Source: a virus. Taken from it: a DNA stretch of 27,827 bases. Location: positions 1 through 27,827 of the IMG/VR virus record IMGVR_UViG_3300044301_002135; one strand, 5' to 3'. The notes under the pieces were generated by a model that saw only the letters and a program-made list of their open reading frames with translations, searched no databases and was not told the DNA's origin. The position numbers and the translations under genes were made by a program. Positions 5,405-12,480 of this stretch are shown one piece after another (within the stretch, counting starts at the first letter, position 1; every line of letters starts with the position of its first letter).

Positions 5405-7289
5405 TTAAGAAGTACTCCTTATAGTCTATAACCTCTCCCCAACTTTTACCTATTTCTGCGTCAACTTTATTGGGTACTTTAAGTTCAACACAGTCTCTCA
5501 TTATTTCTATTATCTTTTCACACTCCTCTTTATCCTTTATAGAGACATTAAGTTCGTCATGTACTTGGGTATGAGCCACTATCCCCTCTTTATGCAGGTC
5601 TAACATAGCTTGCTTAGTCATATCTGCTGCAGATCCTTGTATAAGTCTATTCATTGCTTTATATGTATAGGCTCTTTTTAATCTACCGCCATACTCGTTC
5701 ATAGCTTTTTCTAAAGGTAGGGGAGTTTCTCTACGGTCAAAAGGTTCGTATAGGTTAAACCTACACTTACGCCCTAGAATAGTTTTAACAAAACCTCTGT
5801 TTGCTCCCATTCTAGAAGCAGAGTCTCGTAGACCACGAATGAAGGGCACTCTTTGATGGTATTGATCAAACAATAACTCTGCTTCTTCTGCACTGATTCC
5901 CAATTGATTGGTTAGTTTGTCCTTACCCATTCCATAACTAAGTCCTAAGTTAATTATCTTTGCTTCTTTACGGCTTATGTTAGCCATGTCTGCTACTATC
6001 TGGTGGAAATCAGCTGAATCATCTTCGTATTCTAGTGCTGCTTCTTCTGCACCGTCTTGATGAGTAAGCACGGAATAGTGTACAGTTAATCTGGGTTCTT
6101 GCTGAGAGTAATCAAAACAACCCCAATGACGACCTTCTTCTGGTATGAACAAAGAACGAATCAGGTTGCCAATCATAGGATCTCTAGCTGGTACTTGTTG
6201 CAGATTAGGGTTACTGCAACTAAACCTACCTGTGACAGTTCCTCCGCTATCTGATCTTAAGGGATGCAGTTCTCCATGTATTCTACCGTCAACCAAATGT
6301 TCTAGTATCATTTTATCTATAAATGTAGTACGAGCTTTATTAAACTTTCTAGCTTTAGCTATAGCCATCGGTAGTTTATGGTCATGGCTCTCTAACCAGT
6401 TAGCCACAAAACTTGGTGCTTTTGTTTTAGGAGTGGTTGGGTATTCTACACCAGCTCTATCAAAAACCTGAGACAATGATTGTGCTGCCCACAGGTCAGG
6501 TTCAATACCATACCAATTCTTTATTTCTTTTATAATCTTTTTCTCTTCAGTTAATAGTTGTTTTTTAACCTGTTGTGCTTTATCGGTATCTATCAACACA
6601 CCTTTTATCCTAGTATCTATAAGCACAGGTAATAAAGAACTCTCTAAGTTATAAATATCAGTTATATCTTCATCTTTTAACCCTGTTTTTAAAATCTGCC
6701 AAAGTCTGTAGGTAAGGTCAGCGTCTTGTTCAGCGTAAGTACCTACATATTCAGGCGGTAGTTTGTACATTTCAGACTTAGGATCAACGCTAAAAACTTG
6801 TGCTGCTTCTTTTAACATAGACTCGTCTTTTATTTCGTTAAGGTACTGTTTGCCTAAACTGTTTAATGAGTAGCTATACTCATTTTCATTCAATAGAGGA
6901 GCAGCCATCATGGTATCGTGTATCTTTCCATTAATTGTATAACCTTCTGCCTTTAACCAACCTACGTCATACTGAGCATTATGAAATATTTTATCGTTCG
7001 ATGCGTCTAGTTGTTTTTGTAACCACCTACGAACCACGTTCTTGTCTAAATTAGCACCACTGTGGTGAGCTATAGGGAAATAGCCTTTCCAACCTTTAGT
7101 AGCTACAGCTATGCCTATGATATATCCTCTATCTTTAAACGCCCACCCTGGACCATGAGTCTTGAGCCACGGATCACAGGTTTCTAGATCAATCGCTATC
7201 TCTTTTTGACCTGTTAGGTCTGGAAAAGAAGGAGGTGGAGCCCACTCCACCTCAGGTAACATAAACTCCATTACACCTTGTTGTGTCAT
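5391..7289 (-). CDS. polA: Family A DNA polymerase (DNA polymerase I) with 3'-5' exonuclease
   Basis: This is the replicative polymerase of the phage. It has 632 aa from the ATG at 7289, which overlaps the upstream stop as ATGA after GAGG. A longer frame from 7334 would overlap the nuclease gene by 49 nt. The exonuclease domain shows D34-x-E36 (AIDLETCD), HNAQYD (N104, D108) and YAEQD (Y185, D189). The polymerase domain shows motif A with D393 (CFDYSQQEPR), motif B with R440, K444, L448 and Y452 (RKEAKIINLGLSYG), and motif C HDE (577-579). There is no 5'-3' exonuclease domain. The residue equal to E. coli Phe762 is Leu (L448), a variant known from marine phage polymerases and linked to altered fidelity and speed. 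Confidence 0.97.
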   Translation of the reverse strand: MTQQGVMEFMLPEVEWAPPPSFPDLTGQKEIAIDLETCDPWLKTHGPGWAFKDRGYIIGIAVATKGWKGYFPIAHHSGANLDKNVVRRWLQKQLDASNDKIFHNAQYDVGWLKAEGYTINGKIHDTMMAAPLLNENEYSYSLNSLGKQYLNEIKDESMLKEAAQVFSVDPKSEMYKLPPEYVGTYAEQDADLTYRLWQILKTGLKDEDITDIYNLESSLLPVLIDTRIKGVLIDTDKAQQVKKQLLTEEKKIIKEIKNWYGIEPDLWAAQSLSQVFDRAGVEYPTTPKTKAPSFVANWLESHDHKLPMAIAKARKFNKARTTFIDKMILEHLVDGRIHGELHPLRSDSGGTVTGRFSCSNPNLQQVPARDPMIGNLIRSLFIPEEGRHWGCFDYSQQEPRLTVHYSVLTHQDGAEEAALEYEDDSADFHQIVADMANISRKEAKIINLGLSYGMGKDKLTNQLGISAEEAELLFDQYHQRVPFIRGLRDSASRMGANRGFVKTILGRKCRFNLYEPFDRRETPLPLEKAMNEYGGRLKRAYTYKAMNRLIQGSAADMTKQAMLDLHKEGIVAHTQVHDELNVSIKDKEECEKIIEIMRDCVELKVPNKVDAEIGKSWGEVIDYKEYFLNEKN

Positions 7290-7966
7290 ACTTCTGCCTC
7301 TCTGCACATGTTTTGTTTTCCAAAATAACACCACTTACACTTAAACTTAGAAGGATTAGCAGGGAACTCCTCCGCAGTGGTCATGGCTATTGCCCTTAGA
7401 TTAAGTCTTTCTTGTTTTACTTTAATGCTTTCTGGTGTATATATGTAGCGGTCAATCTTACCATGATCTAAGTACCACATTTCTGTAGTAATACTTTCTA
7501 GTTCAGGGTAACGACTCAACGCTATAGCTCCATATAATTCACACTGTTCTCTGTGAACTTCTTGGTTACCATCATATCTTCCTGTTTTAAAATCAATTAC
7601 ACGTGCTTCCTTACTAATACCTTCCTCGTATACAAAAGCATCTACTTTAGCTCTACCCCAAGTATCGTCTTCAAACCAACCTGTTTTTTCCCAGTTTTTA
7701 TCTATAGCCCAATCACTTTCACAAATGACGTGTCCGTGTAAATAAAGATCTTTAAGAACTAAAAAAGCATCTTCAAAATCTTGAATTTGTGCAGGCATTT
7801 CTTCTAACTGACCTCTTATAAACTCTTCACACATTTTATGAATGTCTTTACCTCTGTCCATTGCTGGACTTCCAGGTTCTTTTATCTTTTTAATAAACTT
7901 AAATTCTGCTTGTTTGGGACATTTTTCAAAACAGCTTAGTCTGCTATATGACCATTGTTTAATCAT
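7286..7966 (-). CDS. RecB/Cas4-like PD-(D/E)XK exonuclease with Fe-S cysteines
   Basis: A single-domain RecB-family nuclease. The opening WSYSRLSCFEKCP is the family's N-terminal signature. The core residues are H43 (RGKDIH), D109 (GRAKVDAF), D125-x-K127 (VIDFKTG) and the QxxxY motif at 141-145 (REQCELYG). Cysteines C12, C210, C213 and C221 have the spacing of the [4Fe-4S] site in Cas4/AddB-type nucleases (C16 is an alternative first ligand). Such proteins resect DNA ends. AAGGAG overlaps the stop of the preceding gene, so translation is coupled, and the polymerase follows by ATGA overlap. A role in recombination-dependent replication is likely; there is no CRISPR context. Confidence 0.88.
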   Translation of the reverse strand: MIKQWSYSRLSCFEKCPKQAEFKFIKKIKEPGSPAMDRGKDIHKMCEEFIRGQLEEMPAQIQDFEDAFLVLKDLYLHGHVICESDWAIDKNWEKTGWFEDDTWGRAKVDAFVYEEGISKEARVIDFKTGRYDGNQEVHREQCELYGAIALSRYPELESITTEMWYLDHGKIDRYIYTPESIKVKQERLNLRAIAMTTAEEFPANPSKFKCKWCYFGKQNMCREAEV

Positions 7967-7977
7967 GTGGTATCTCC

Positions 7978-8988
7978 TTATTTTATTCTTCTATTAAACC
8001 ACTCCCAACAGGCTTTACGCCAATCACTAGCGACACACTTTTGAATCTCAATCATGGCTTCTTCTGTTTTTCCTTCTTTATGTAGCCACCATGAATCTTG
8101 TATAGGTACGGCTACCTCGTTAAAGAAAGAATCTTTAAACTCCATTTCTTCAAATGGTACTCTGTCTAAAAACCCTAGTAAATCTAGATCCCATGTTTGT
8201 ATTCCTGTGTTGATCATTGGGTATGGTTGTACTTCCCCTATTTTATATGGATTTGAGTCAATAAGGGTTCTTTGTGTATAGAAGTCTATAGCGTCTCTCG
8301 CCACCAATTTTTCTAATAATTCTTCAAAAACTTCTGCGTAGGCGTGATAATTATCACTCACTTGATAATAACGTCCTACAGGAACTCCTATGGCACTAGC
8401 CATGTATTCCTGTAGCATGGACATGTGTACAACATTTGCACCATAAGCCCCCCAAATAATATCATTAGACCTGTTACTAACAGTCATTTGTAACCTGCCC
8501 TTTAAGTCTATCTTGAAATAGATACAAGTATTACAAGGAACGTCAACCCCAACCCTGTTTAAATCTTCAATAGGATCCCACATCTGTAAAACAGAGCGTC
8601 TGTCCTCTGGGTTTTTCTTTAGTCTTTCTATTATCACAGACAATTGATCATACATAAAGAAAGAACGCCATCTCCAACCATAAGCTCCGTGTAAAGTCTC
8701 ACCGTCATCGCTGTAGTTTTTCATACCTTTGTTATAGTATTGTACAAACTTGAGATCATTGCGTCCTTCCAACATCCACAAAGCCTCCATAAAATGAAAG
8801 AAAGGATTGGCGTCTCTTTCCTCCCAAAACAAAACTCTTTCTTTTGGTTTATGGTATACGGTTGTTACTGGGGTTTGTGCCTGATAAACCTCTCCGTTTC
8901 TACTTTCAGATTTTTCTCCGTCGATGTGGAGAATATCCACTCCACGTAGTAGAGCATCGTGTACATTTCTTACCTCAATTACTTGCAT
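7978..8988 (-). CDS. Thymidylate-synthase-like enzyme (possible dUMP/dCMP hydroxymethylase)
   Basis: This is a 336-aa ThyA-fold protein. It has NPFFHFMEALWMLEG, HGAYGWRWR, the phosphate-binding R130-R131, catalytic C152 in VPCNTC, R173-S174-x-D176 and DNYHAY (H215, Y217). It differs from ThyA in ways that may change the reaction. The His after the catalytic Cys is Asn (N153). The Asn that recognises dUMP is shifted by one position (GAYGAN, N185). The folate-binding C-terminal tail is replaced by an unrelated segment of about 70 aa. Such proteins make either dTMP or 5-hydroxymethyl-dNMP. The neighbours favour the second reading: dUTPase, glycosyltransferase and a hypermodification protein are all co-directional. 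AAGGGG precedes the ATG, which overlaps the glycosyltransferase by 14 nt. Confidence 0.8.
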   Translation of the reverse strand: MQVIEVRNVHDALLRGVDILHIDGEKSESRNGEVYQAQTPVTTVYHKPKERVLFWEERDANPFFHFMEALWMLEGRNDLKFVQYYNKGMKNYSDDGETLHGAYGWRWRSFFMYDQLSVIIERLKKNPEDRRSVLQMWDPIEDLNRVGVDVPCNTCIYFKIDLKGRLQMTVSNRSNDIIWGAYGANVVHMSMLQEYMASAIGVPVGRYYQVSDNYHAYAEVFEELLEKLVARDAIDFYTQRTLIDSNPYKIGEVQPYPMINTGIQTWDLDLLGFLDRVPFEEMEFKDSFFNEVAVPIQDSWWLHKEGKTEEAMIEIQKCVASDWRKACWEWFNRRIK

Positions 8989-9760
8989 TTTCTACCCCTT
9001 CTTTATACGCTTTTTTCCAACCTATGATTACGTCTTTACGAGGCAAACCATTCCAAGCTGTTTTAGTTTGTTTCTCCACCACCTTTACACAAGTTGGGTG
9101 TAGGTCATGAAGTTTTTGAGCACCTTCGTTGTGTACGTCAATCGTTCTCCACTCACTACAACCACCGTCAGCGTTAGACGATTTTTGACCCTGAGCGTAG
9201 TAATAACTAACCTTACTAGCTTTACCTCTTCTTAATAGTTGTAAAGCTATGTCAAAGTCCTCCATCACCCTAGTTCTGCCCCATTCAACGTCACTAGGAA
9301 AGGCGTCTAAGTTATACCCTAAAACTCTCATATACCGAGTATTTTCTACAGATAAGTCTTCAACACGGTTATTACCCTCTCTAGCACTTATCCCCACATG
9401 AGCGTAACCTTGATCCATCCACTCATCCAGTAAACCAAATAAAGCGGGATATTCGTTTGATTCTAAATAACGTAAGTGCCAATCAGTTGGGCTTTTACGA
9501 ATATAGAACCGTAAGTCATCGTCTAGCATGACTATTCTTGGATCATCTGTATTTTCTACGATGTATTTACGTTTTGGACCAATACCTATGCAGTCTTTTG
9601 GAACTATTAGTCTTGGGGTGTTTGCATACCGAAAGTATTTGTCAGCTTCGTCTGGGTCTATCACCAAAGTAACAGAACCATCGGTCTGCATTTCTTTAGG
9701 AAACCATTTTAAAGTTTCCTGATTATGAGGTCTTCCTCTTGTTGGTATATATATTTTCAT
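8975..9760 (-). CDS. TAGT-type (TET-associated) DNA glycosyltransferase
   Basis: This is a GT-A fold glycosyltransferase. The start MKIYIPTRGR is the family's first strand, followed by a nucleotide-sugar and metal-binding D80-D81-D82 (MLDDDLRFYIR) and a later VMEDFDIAL with E167-D168 and D170. The 261-aa layout, with IYIPTRGR, a VIDPDEA strand, LIVP, GPKRKYIVEN and DDDL, is that of the TET-associated glycosyltransferases predicted to add sugar to 5-hydroxymethylpyrimidine in phage DNA. No TET/JBP oxygenase is present in the window. A host-glycan substrate is an alternative, but the position between dUTPase (ATGA overlap) and the TS-like gene (14-nt overlap) supports DNA modification. Confidence 0.75.
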   Translation of the reverse strand: MKIYIPTRGRPHNQETLKWFPKEMQTDGSVTLVIDPDEADKYFRYANTPRLIVPKDCIGIGPKRKYIVENTDDPRIVMLDDDLRFYIRKSPTDWHLRYLESNEYPALFGLLDEWMDQGYAHVGISAREGNNRVEDLSVENTRYMRVLGYNLDAFPSDVEWGRTRVMEDFDIALQLLRRGKASKVSYYYAQGQKSSNADGGCSEWRTIDVHNEGAQKLHDLHPTCVKVVEKQTKTAWNGLPRKDVIIGWKKAYKEGVENASN

Positions 9761-10215
9761 TTTGCACCTGTGCTCCCGAACCCACCTATGCTACGCATGG
9801 TGATACTACTAAAATCTAAAACAGGTTGCCACAGCACCTGAACCACAGGCACTACTACTAACTGAGCTATCCTTTGAGTTTTTTCAATAAGGAAATTATC
9901 TTCTCCGTTATTAGTTAGCGGAACCATTAATTCACCTTGATAGTCTGCGTCAATAATCCCTAATGTATTAGTTAAGTGTATCTTTTTAATACCTAAACTA
10001 GAACGAGGTACAAGCAAACCACAAAGCTCAAAGTCACCTAAGTACATAGCTAACCCTGTGCGATATGTATGAGACTCTCCTGGAGCTAACTCATAATCCT
10101 CTGCTGACCGTAAGTCTAAACCAGCTGAGCCTACAGTAGCATACTCAGGGAGTATGTGTGGGTCAGTGTGTTCAAATAAACTTGAGTCTATTATTTTAAT
10201 CTCTACTTTCTTCAT
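9757..10215 (-). CDS. dut: dUTP diphosphatase (dUTPase)
   Basis: Trimeric dUTPase hydrolyses dUTP to dUMP and PPi, keeping uracil out of DNA and supplying dUMP for TS-type enzymes. All five motifs are present in order: GSAGLDLRS (29-37), PRSSLGIK (70-77), GIIDADYQGEL (86-96, catalytic Asp), QRIAQLVVVP (114-123) and RSIGGFGSTG (141-150, the C-terminal lid). The length of 152 aa is normal. Start and stop overlap both neighbours as ATGA. The pairing with the TS-like gene suggests dUMP is fed into synthesis of a modified pyrimidine, though plain dTMP supply would also make sense. Confidence 0.97.
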   Translation of the reverse strand: MKKVEIKIIDSSLFEHTDPHILPEYATVGSAGLDLRSAEDYELAPGESHTYRTGLAMYLGDFELCGLLVPRSSLGIKKIHLTNTLGIIDADYQGELMVPLTNNGEDNFLIEKTQRIAQLVVVPVVQVLWQPVLDFSSITMRSIGGFGSTGAK

Positions 10216-10535
10216 ATAATTTCCTCTCTTTTTTCTAAATCTTTCAGGTAAGCTTTAACACATATATGAGACTCCACTAATAATAAATATCTTCTTAAGT
10301 CTTGTATGTCGTCTAATATTCCTGTCTCACTTGGATCATTTTCTATTGTTTTAAAAATATCGTATCCGTCTTTTTTCACTTGATTTTCTATTCTGTCCCA
10401 CTTACGTGCTAACATCATAAAAGCACCAACACCTCCACGGCTACGCCAACTATCTCCGTAACTTTTTTCTGATTCTTTAAGACTATCTACGTCTTGATCC
10501 GCTAGTTGTTGAATATGGTTAAAATTTGCTGGCAT
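10212..10535 (-). CDS. DUF1599/Nmad1-like nucleotide-modification-associated protein
   Basis: This is a 107-aa all-helical protein. ESEKSYGDSWRSRGG (21-35), then FMMLARKWDRIENQV, then DDIQDLRRYLLL (75-86) resemble the DUF1599 family, also named nucleotide-modification-associated domain 1, whose fold is MazG-like in character (YGDxW near the N-terminus, DxxDLxxY near the end). The catalytic activity is not established; a nucleotide pyrophosphohydrolase is one proposal consistent with the acidic helices. The ATG at 10535 is chosen because AAGGAG lies 6 nt upstream; an earlier start at 10580 would overlap the preceding gene by 44 nt. Its stop overlaps the dUTPase start. Confidence 0.6.
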   Translation of the reverse strand: MPANFNHIQQLADQDVDSLKESEKSYGDSWRSRGGVGAFMMLARKWDRIENQVKKDGYDIFKTIENDPSETGILDDIQDLRRYLLLVESHICVKAYLKDLEKREEII

Positions 10536-10536
10536 A

Positions 10537-11382
10537 TTATTCTCCTTTATATTTAAACTTTGCTCTAGGTCTGCCTTCACCTAAACGCACTCTTTCATAT
10601 TTATCGTATTCACATAGGCAGTGTTCTATTTCTCTCATCTCTAAATCAGGTACAGATGGATCTAGTGTATTAGCAACCTCTCCTGAAATATCCAGTAAAT
10701 CTTTCATCTCTTCATTTAACTGATCAGTTTTTATACTTTGTTCAAGAGGTCTGCCATGTATTCTATTTAACCCACGTTTTGCTCCTGGACCAGCATTAGC
10801 CCACGTCATAATATCTTCGGCTTTATCTAGATATTTTGTGTGTCTTAAGTCGGTAACTACCTCATAAGCCATAAATCCACTAAATCCAGCATAAGGTAGG
10901 TATTCTGCCCATGTGTTTTGTAAACTATTGTGGTGTATAGGTGGTGGGTTTTCATACAATGGGGTAAGTATTTTGTCTATGGTTTGTTCTACTTTAGTTC
11001 CCCCTAAAGTGCCTGTTAACATGTACGCCCCTGTGTAAACTTTTTCTTTCCTATTCATTCTACCTTGCATAATAGCTTTAATACGTTCAGGGTTCCAATG
11101 TTCAGGGAACCCCAGTTCTTCTAAAGTCTCTGGCCAATTTATTTGCCTAGCCATAGCCATAGCAAAAGGTAGATTAGGGTGATCGGCGTAAGGCTCTTTC
11201 CAGTTTTCTCGTATCCATACAGTAACTTTATCTAACTCACGAAACACATTACAGAAACTATAGGTCTGTAGTATTTCATCATCAGTCCACGGAAAAGGAT
11301 CTTCTAGGTGACGCTTTATAAAAATTTTATGTCTTTCATTTATGTAATAAAAGAAACCATCTACGCTACTTGTTGAAACCAT
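10537..11382 (-). CDS. DNA base hypermodification protein, HMUDK_hel / aGPT-PPlase type
   Basis: This 281-aa helical protein matches the phage family named for the 5-hmdU DNA kinase helical domain and alpha-glutamyl/putrescinyl-thymine pyrophosphorylase group. Landmarks, in order, are YYINERHKIF (12-21), PWTDDEILQTY, FCNVFRELDK (43-52), NWPETLEEL (82-90), VYTGAYML, GFMAYEVVTDLRHTK (169-183), WANAGPGAKRGL (194-205) and the terminal LEMREIEHCLCEYDKYER and RLGEGRPR. Family members act on 5-hydroxymethyl-dU in DNA, in the kinase or amine-transfer steps of thymine hypermodification. No P-loop kinase domain is attached here. The start is supported by GGAGG; it overlaps the HCDKH gene by 22 nt. Confidence 0.75.
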   Translation of the reverse strand: MVSTSSVDGFFYYINERHKIFIKRHLEDPFPWTDDEILQTYSFCNVFRELDKVTVWIRENWKEPYADHPNLPFAMAMARQINWPETLEELGFPEHWNPERIKAIMQGRMNRKEKVYTGAYMLTGTLGGTKVEQTIDKILTPLYENPPPIHHNSLQNTWAEYLPYAGFSGFMAYEVVTDLRHTKYLDKAEDIMTWANAGPGAKRGLNRIHGRPLEQSIKTDQLNEEMKDLLDISGEVANTLDPSVPDLEMREIEHCLCEYDKYERVRLGEGRPRAKFKYKGE

Positions 11383-11834
11383 TGCGGTACCTCCCGTTTA
11401 GTCCATTTTGCAAAACTCTTCTTTTCTCCTATGTAGTAACTACGATAGGCAGATATAGGGTCATTAATGATTTTGTACTCATCAGGCATACATTGTGGAT
11501 GTTGTTGTAAGCCTTTACTTTCTATAAGAAGTGGAGATAATTCATTAACGACCTCAATTGATTTATGGTTAGCTGACCGACCGTATCGCCAGCAAAACTC
11601 TTCGTTTAAGTATATGGCTAGTTCTTTTAACCACACCCAATTATCAAGGCTTTTTCCTGCCCATAGAGTACAAGGATGGTTTGCGTGCACTGGTTTATAA
11701 GGAGCACTTTGACCGTTAGTCCACAAAGTAGTACAAAGCATCTGAGCTGATTCAAGTATCATTTTAGATACGTGTTTGTCGCAATGCGTTTGAGCACATA
11801 ATTGAGGGGTTTTGTCTAGTTTAAAAATATTCAT
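11361..11834 (-). CDS. HCDKH-motif phage protein, 157 aa
   Basis: This matches an uncharacterised family common in marine and T4-like phages, starting MNIF.LD and carrying HCDKHVSKMILE (17-28). Other conserved features are H50 and H53 in VHANHPCTLW, CWRYGRSANH, HPQCMPDEYK (112-121) and the final WTKREVPQWF. The cluster of invariant-looking His, Cys and Asp residues suggests a metal or catalytic site, but no activity is known to me. It is the first gene of the hypermodification run. The start codon has no Shine-Dalgarno sequence, and a predicted promoter places the transcript start only a few bases upstream, so this gene may be translated from a near-leaderless message. Confidence 0.7.
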   Translation of the reverse strand: MNIFKLDKTPQLCAQTHCDKHVSKMILESAQMLCTTLWTNGQSAPYKPVHANHPCTLWAGKSLDNWVWLKELAIYLNEEFCWRYGRSANHKSIEVVNELSPLLIESKGLQQHPQCMPDEYKIINDPISAYRSYYIGEKKSFAKWTKREVPQWFQQVA

Positions 11835-11843
11835 ACCGTTTTT

Positions 11844-11873
11844 ATTTTACTTTACTTGTAAAGGGAAAGTATA
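11844..11873 (-). promoter_or_regulatory. Candidate promoter of the hypermodification operon
   Basis: On the minus strand, TATACT (11868-11873) and TAAAAT (11844-11849) are 18 nt apart, with the shared block TACTTTCCCTTTAC (11858-11871). A perfect inverted repeat, CTTTAC-TT-GTAAAG (11850-11863), lies between the two boxes, where an operator would act. The predicted start point, about 7 nt after the -10, is only 2-3 nt from the ATG at 11834. Confidence 0.5.
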
Positions 11874-11895
11874 GGATTATTGCTAAAAATTTTAT

Positions 11896-12480
11896 TCACA
11901 ATCCAGTCCTAAACGTCAAATTAACTCGTTTACCCACATTTTCTATGGTCGGTATTGAATGAGTACTGGTCATTTGAGAGTGCCCATCAAATATGTAAAC
12001 GTCACCATGCTCGATGATGTGGTCTGTTTGGTCCACAGAGTAAGCTAAACCACGTGTGTTTATTTCACTGGTGTTGCTTTCCTCTTTTATGTCCTCACCA
12101 AATTGACGCCACTGAAGTATCCTAGCAGCACCAAAAGAAACACCTACTACTAAATCATCTAAAGTAGGAACTGTGTCAGAGTGGTGAGGTATGGTAGAAT
12201 CACCGTCTTCGTATAAACCACACAAACAAAAATTAAACCGTACAATCTTTTCAAGTTCTTTGTAGACTAATAGTTCGGTTGCCATTTTTATTAACCTCAT
12301 GTTTTGTGTCCACGGTTCAGGTTCATACGTTTTGCCTGCATAATCAAAGGTTGCTGTACCGTAACCTTTAGTGGGTCTTCCTTGTACTTCTCTACCGTTA
12401 AATACTCTGATAGTTGGTTCATCCCAATCGGTTATCTTCGCGTCGTATTCTTTTAAGGCACCTTTTATAATTTTCATCAT
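11896..12480 (-). CDS. AlkB-like 2OG-Fe(II) dioxygenase
   Basis: The 194-aa protein has the AlkB double-stranded beta-helix core: FNFCLCGLYEDG, then H100-x-D102 in IPHHSDTV, distal H174 in STHSIP, and the RVNLTFR signature (185-191) that separates AlkB proteins from other 2OG oxygenases. AlkB enzymes remove alkyl groups from DNA or RNA bases by oxidation; in phages repair of alkylated DNA is the simplest role. It follows the UvrD-like helicase by an ATGA overlap and lies just before the hypermodification operon, so oxidation of a base in that pathway is conceivable. Its start is ATGATG; AAGGAG is 11 nt upstream. Confidence 0.85.
   Translation of the reverse strand: MMKIIKGALKEYDAKITDWDEPTIRVFNGREVQGRPTKGYGTATFDYAGKTYEPEPWTQNMRLIKMATELLVYKELEKIVRFNFCLCGLYEDGDSTIPHHSDTVPTLDDLVVGVSFGAARILQWRQFGEDIKEESNTSEINTRGLAYSVDQTDHIIEHGDVYIFDGHSQMTSTHSIPTIENVGKRVNLTFRTGL

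Noticed and set aside
7290-7334. Fifteen-residue N-terminal extension of the DNA polymerase
   Set aside because: It would overlap the nuclease gene by 49 nt; the ATG at 7289 forms an ATGA junction with a ribosome site.
7286-7966. Cas4 of a phage-borne CRISPR system
   Set aside because: No CRISPR repeats, cas1 or cas2 are present; Cas4-like nucleases are common phage replication genes.
11896-12480. TET/JBP oxygenase for the modification pathway
   Set aside because: The RVNLTFR signature and the region before HxD are those of AlkB, not TET/JBP.
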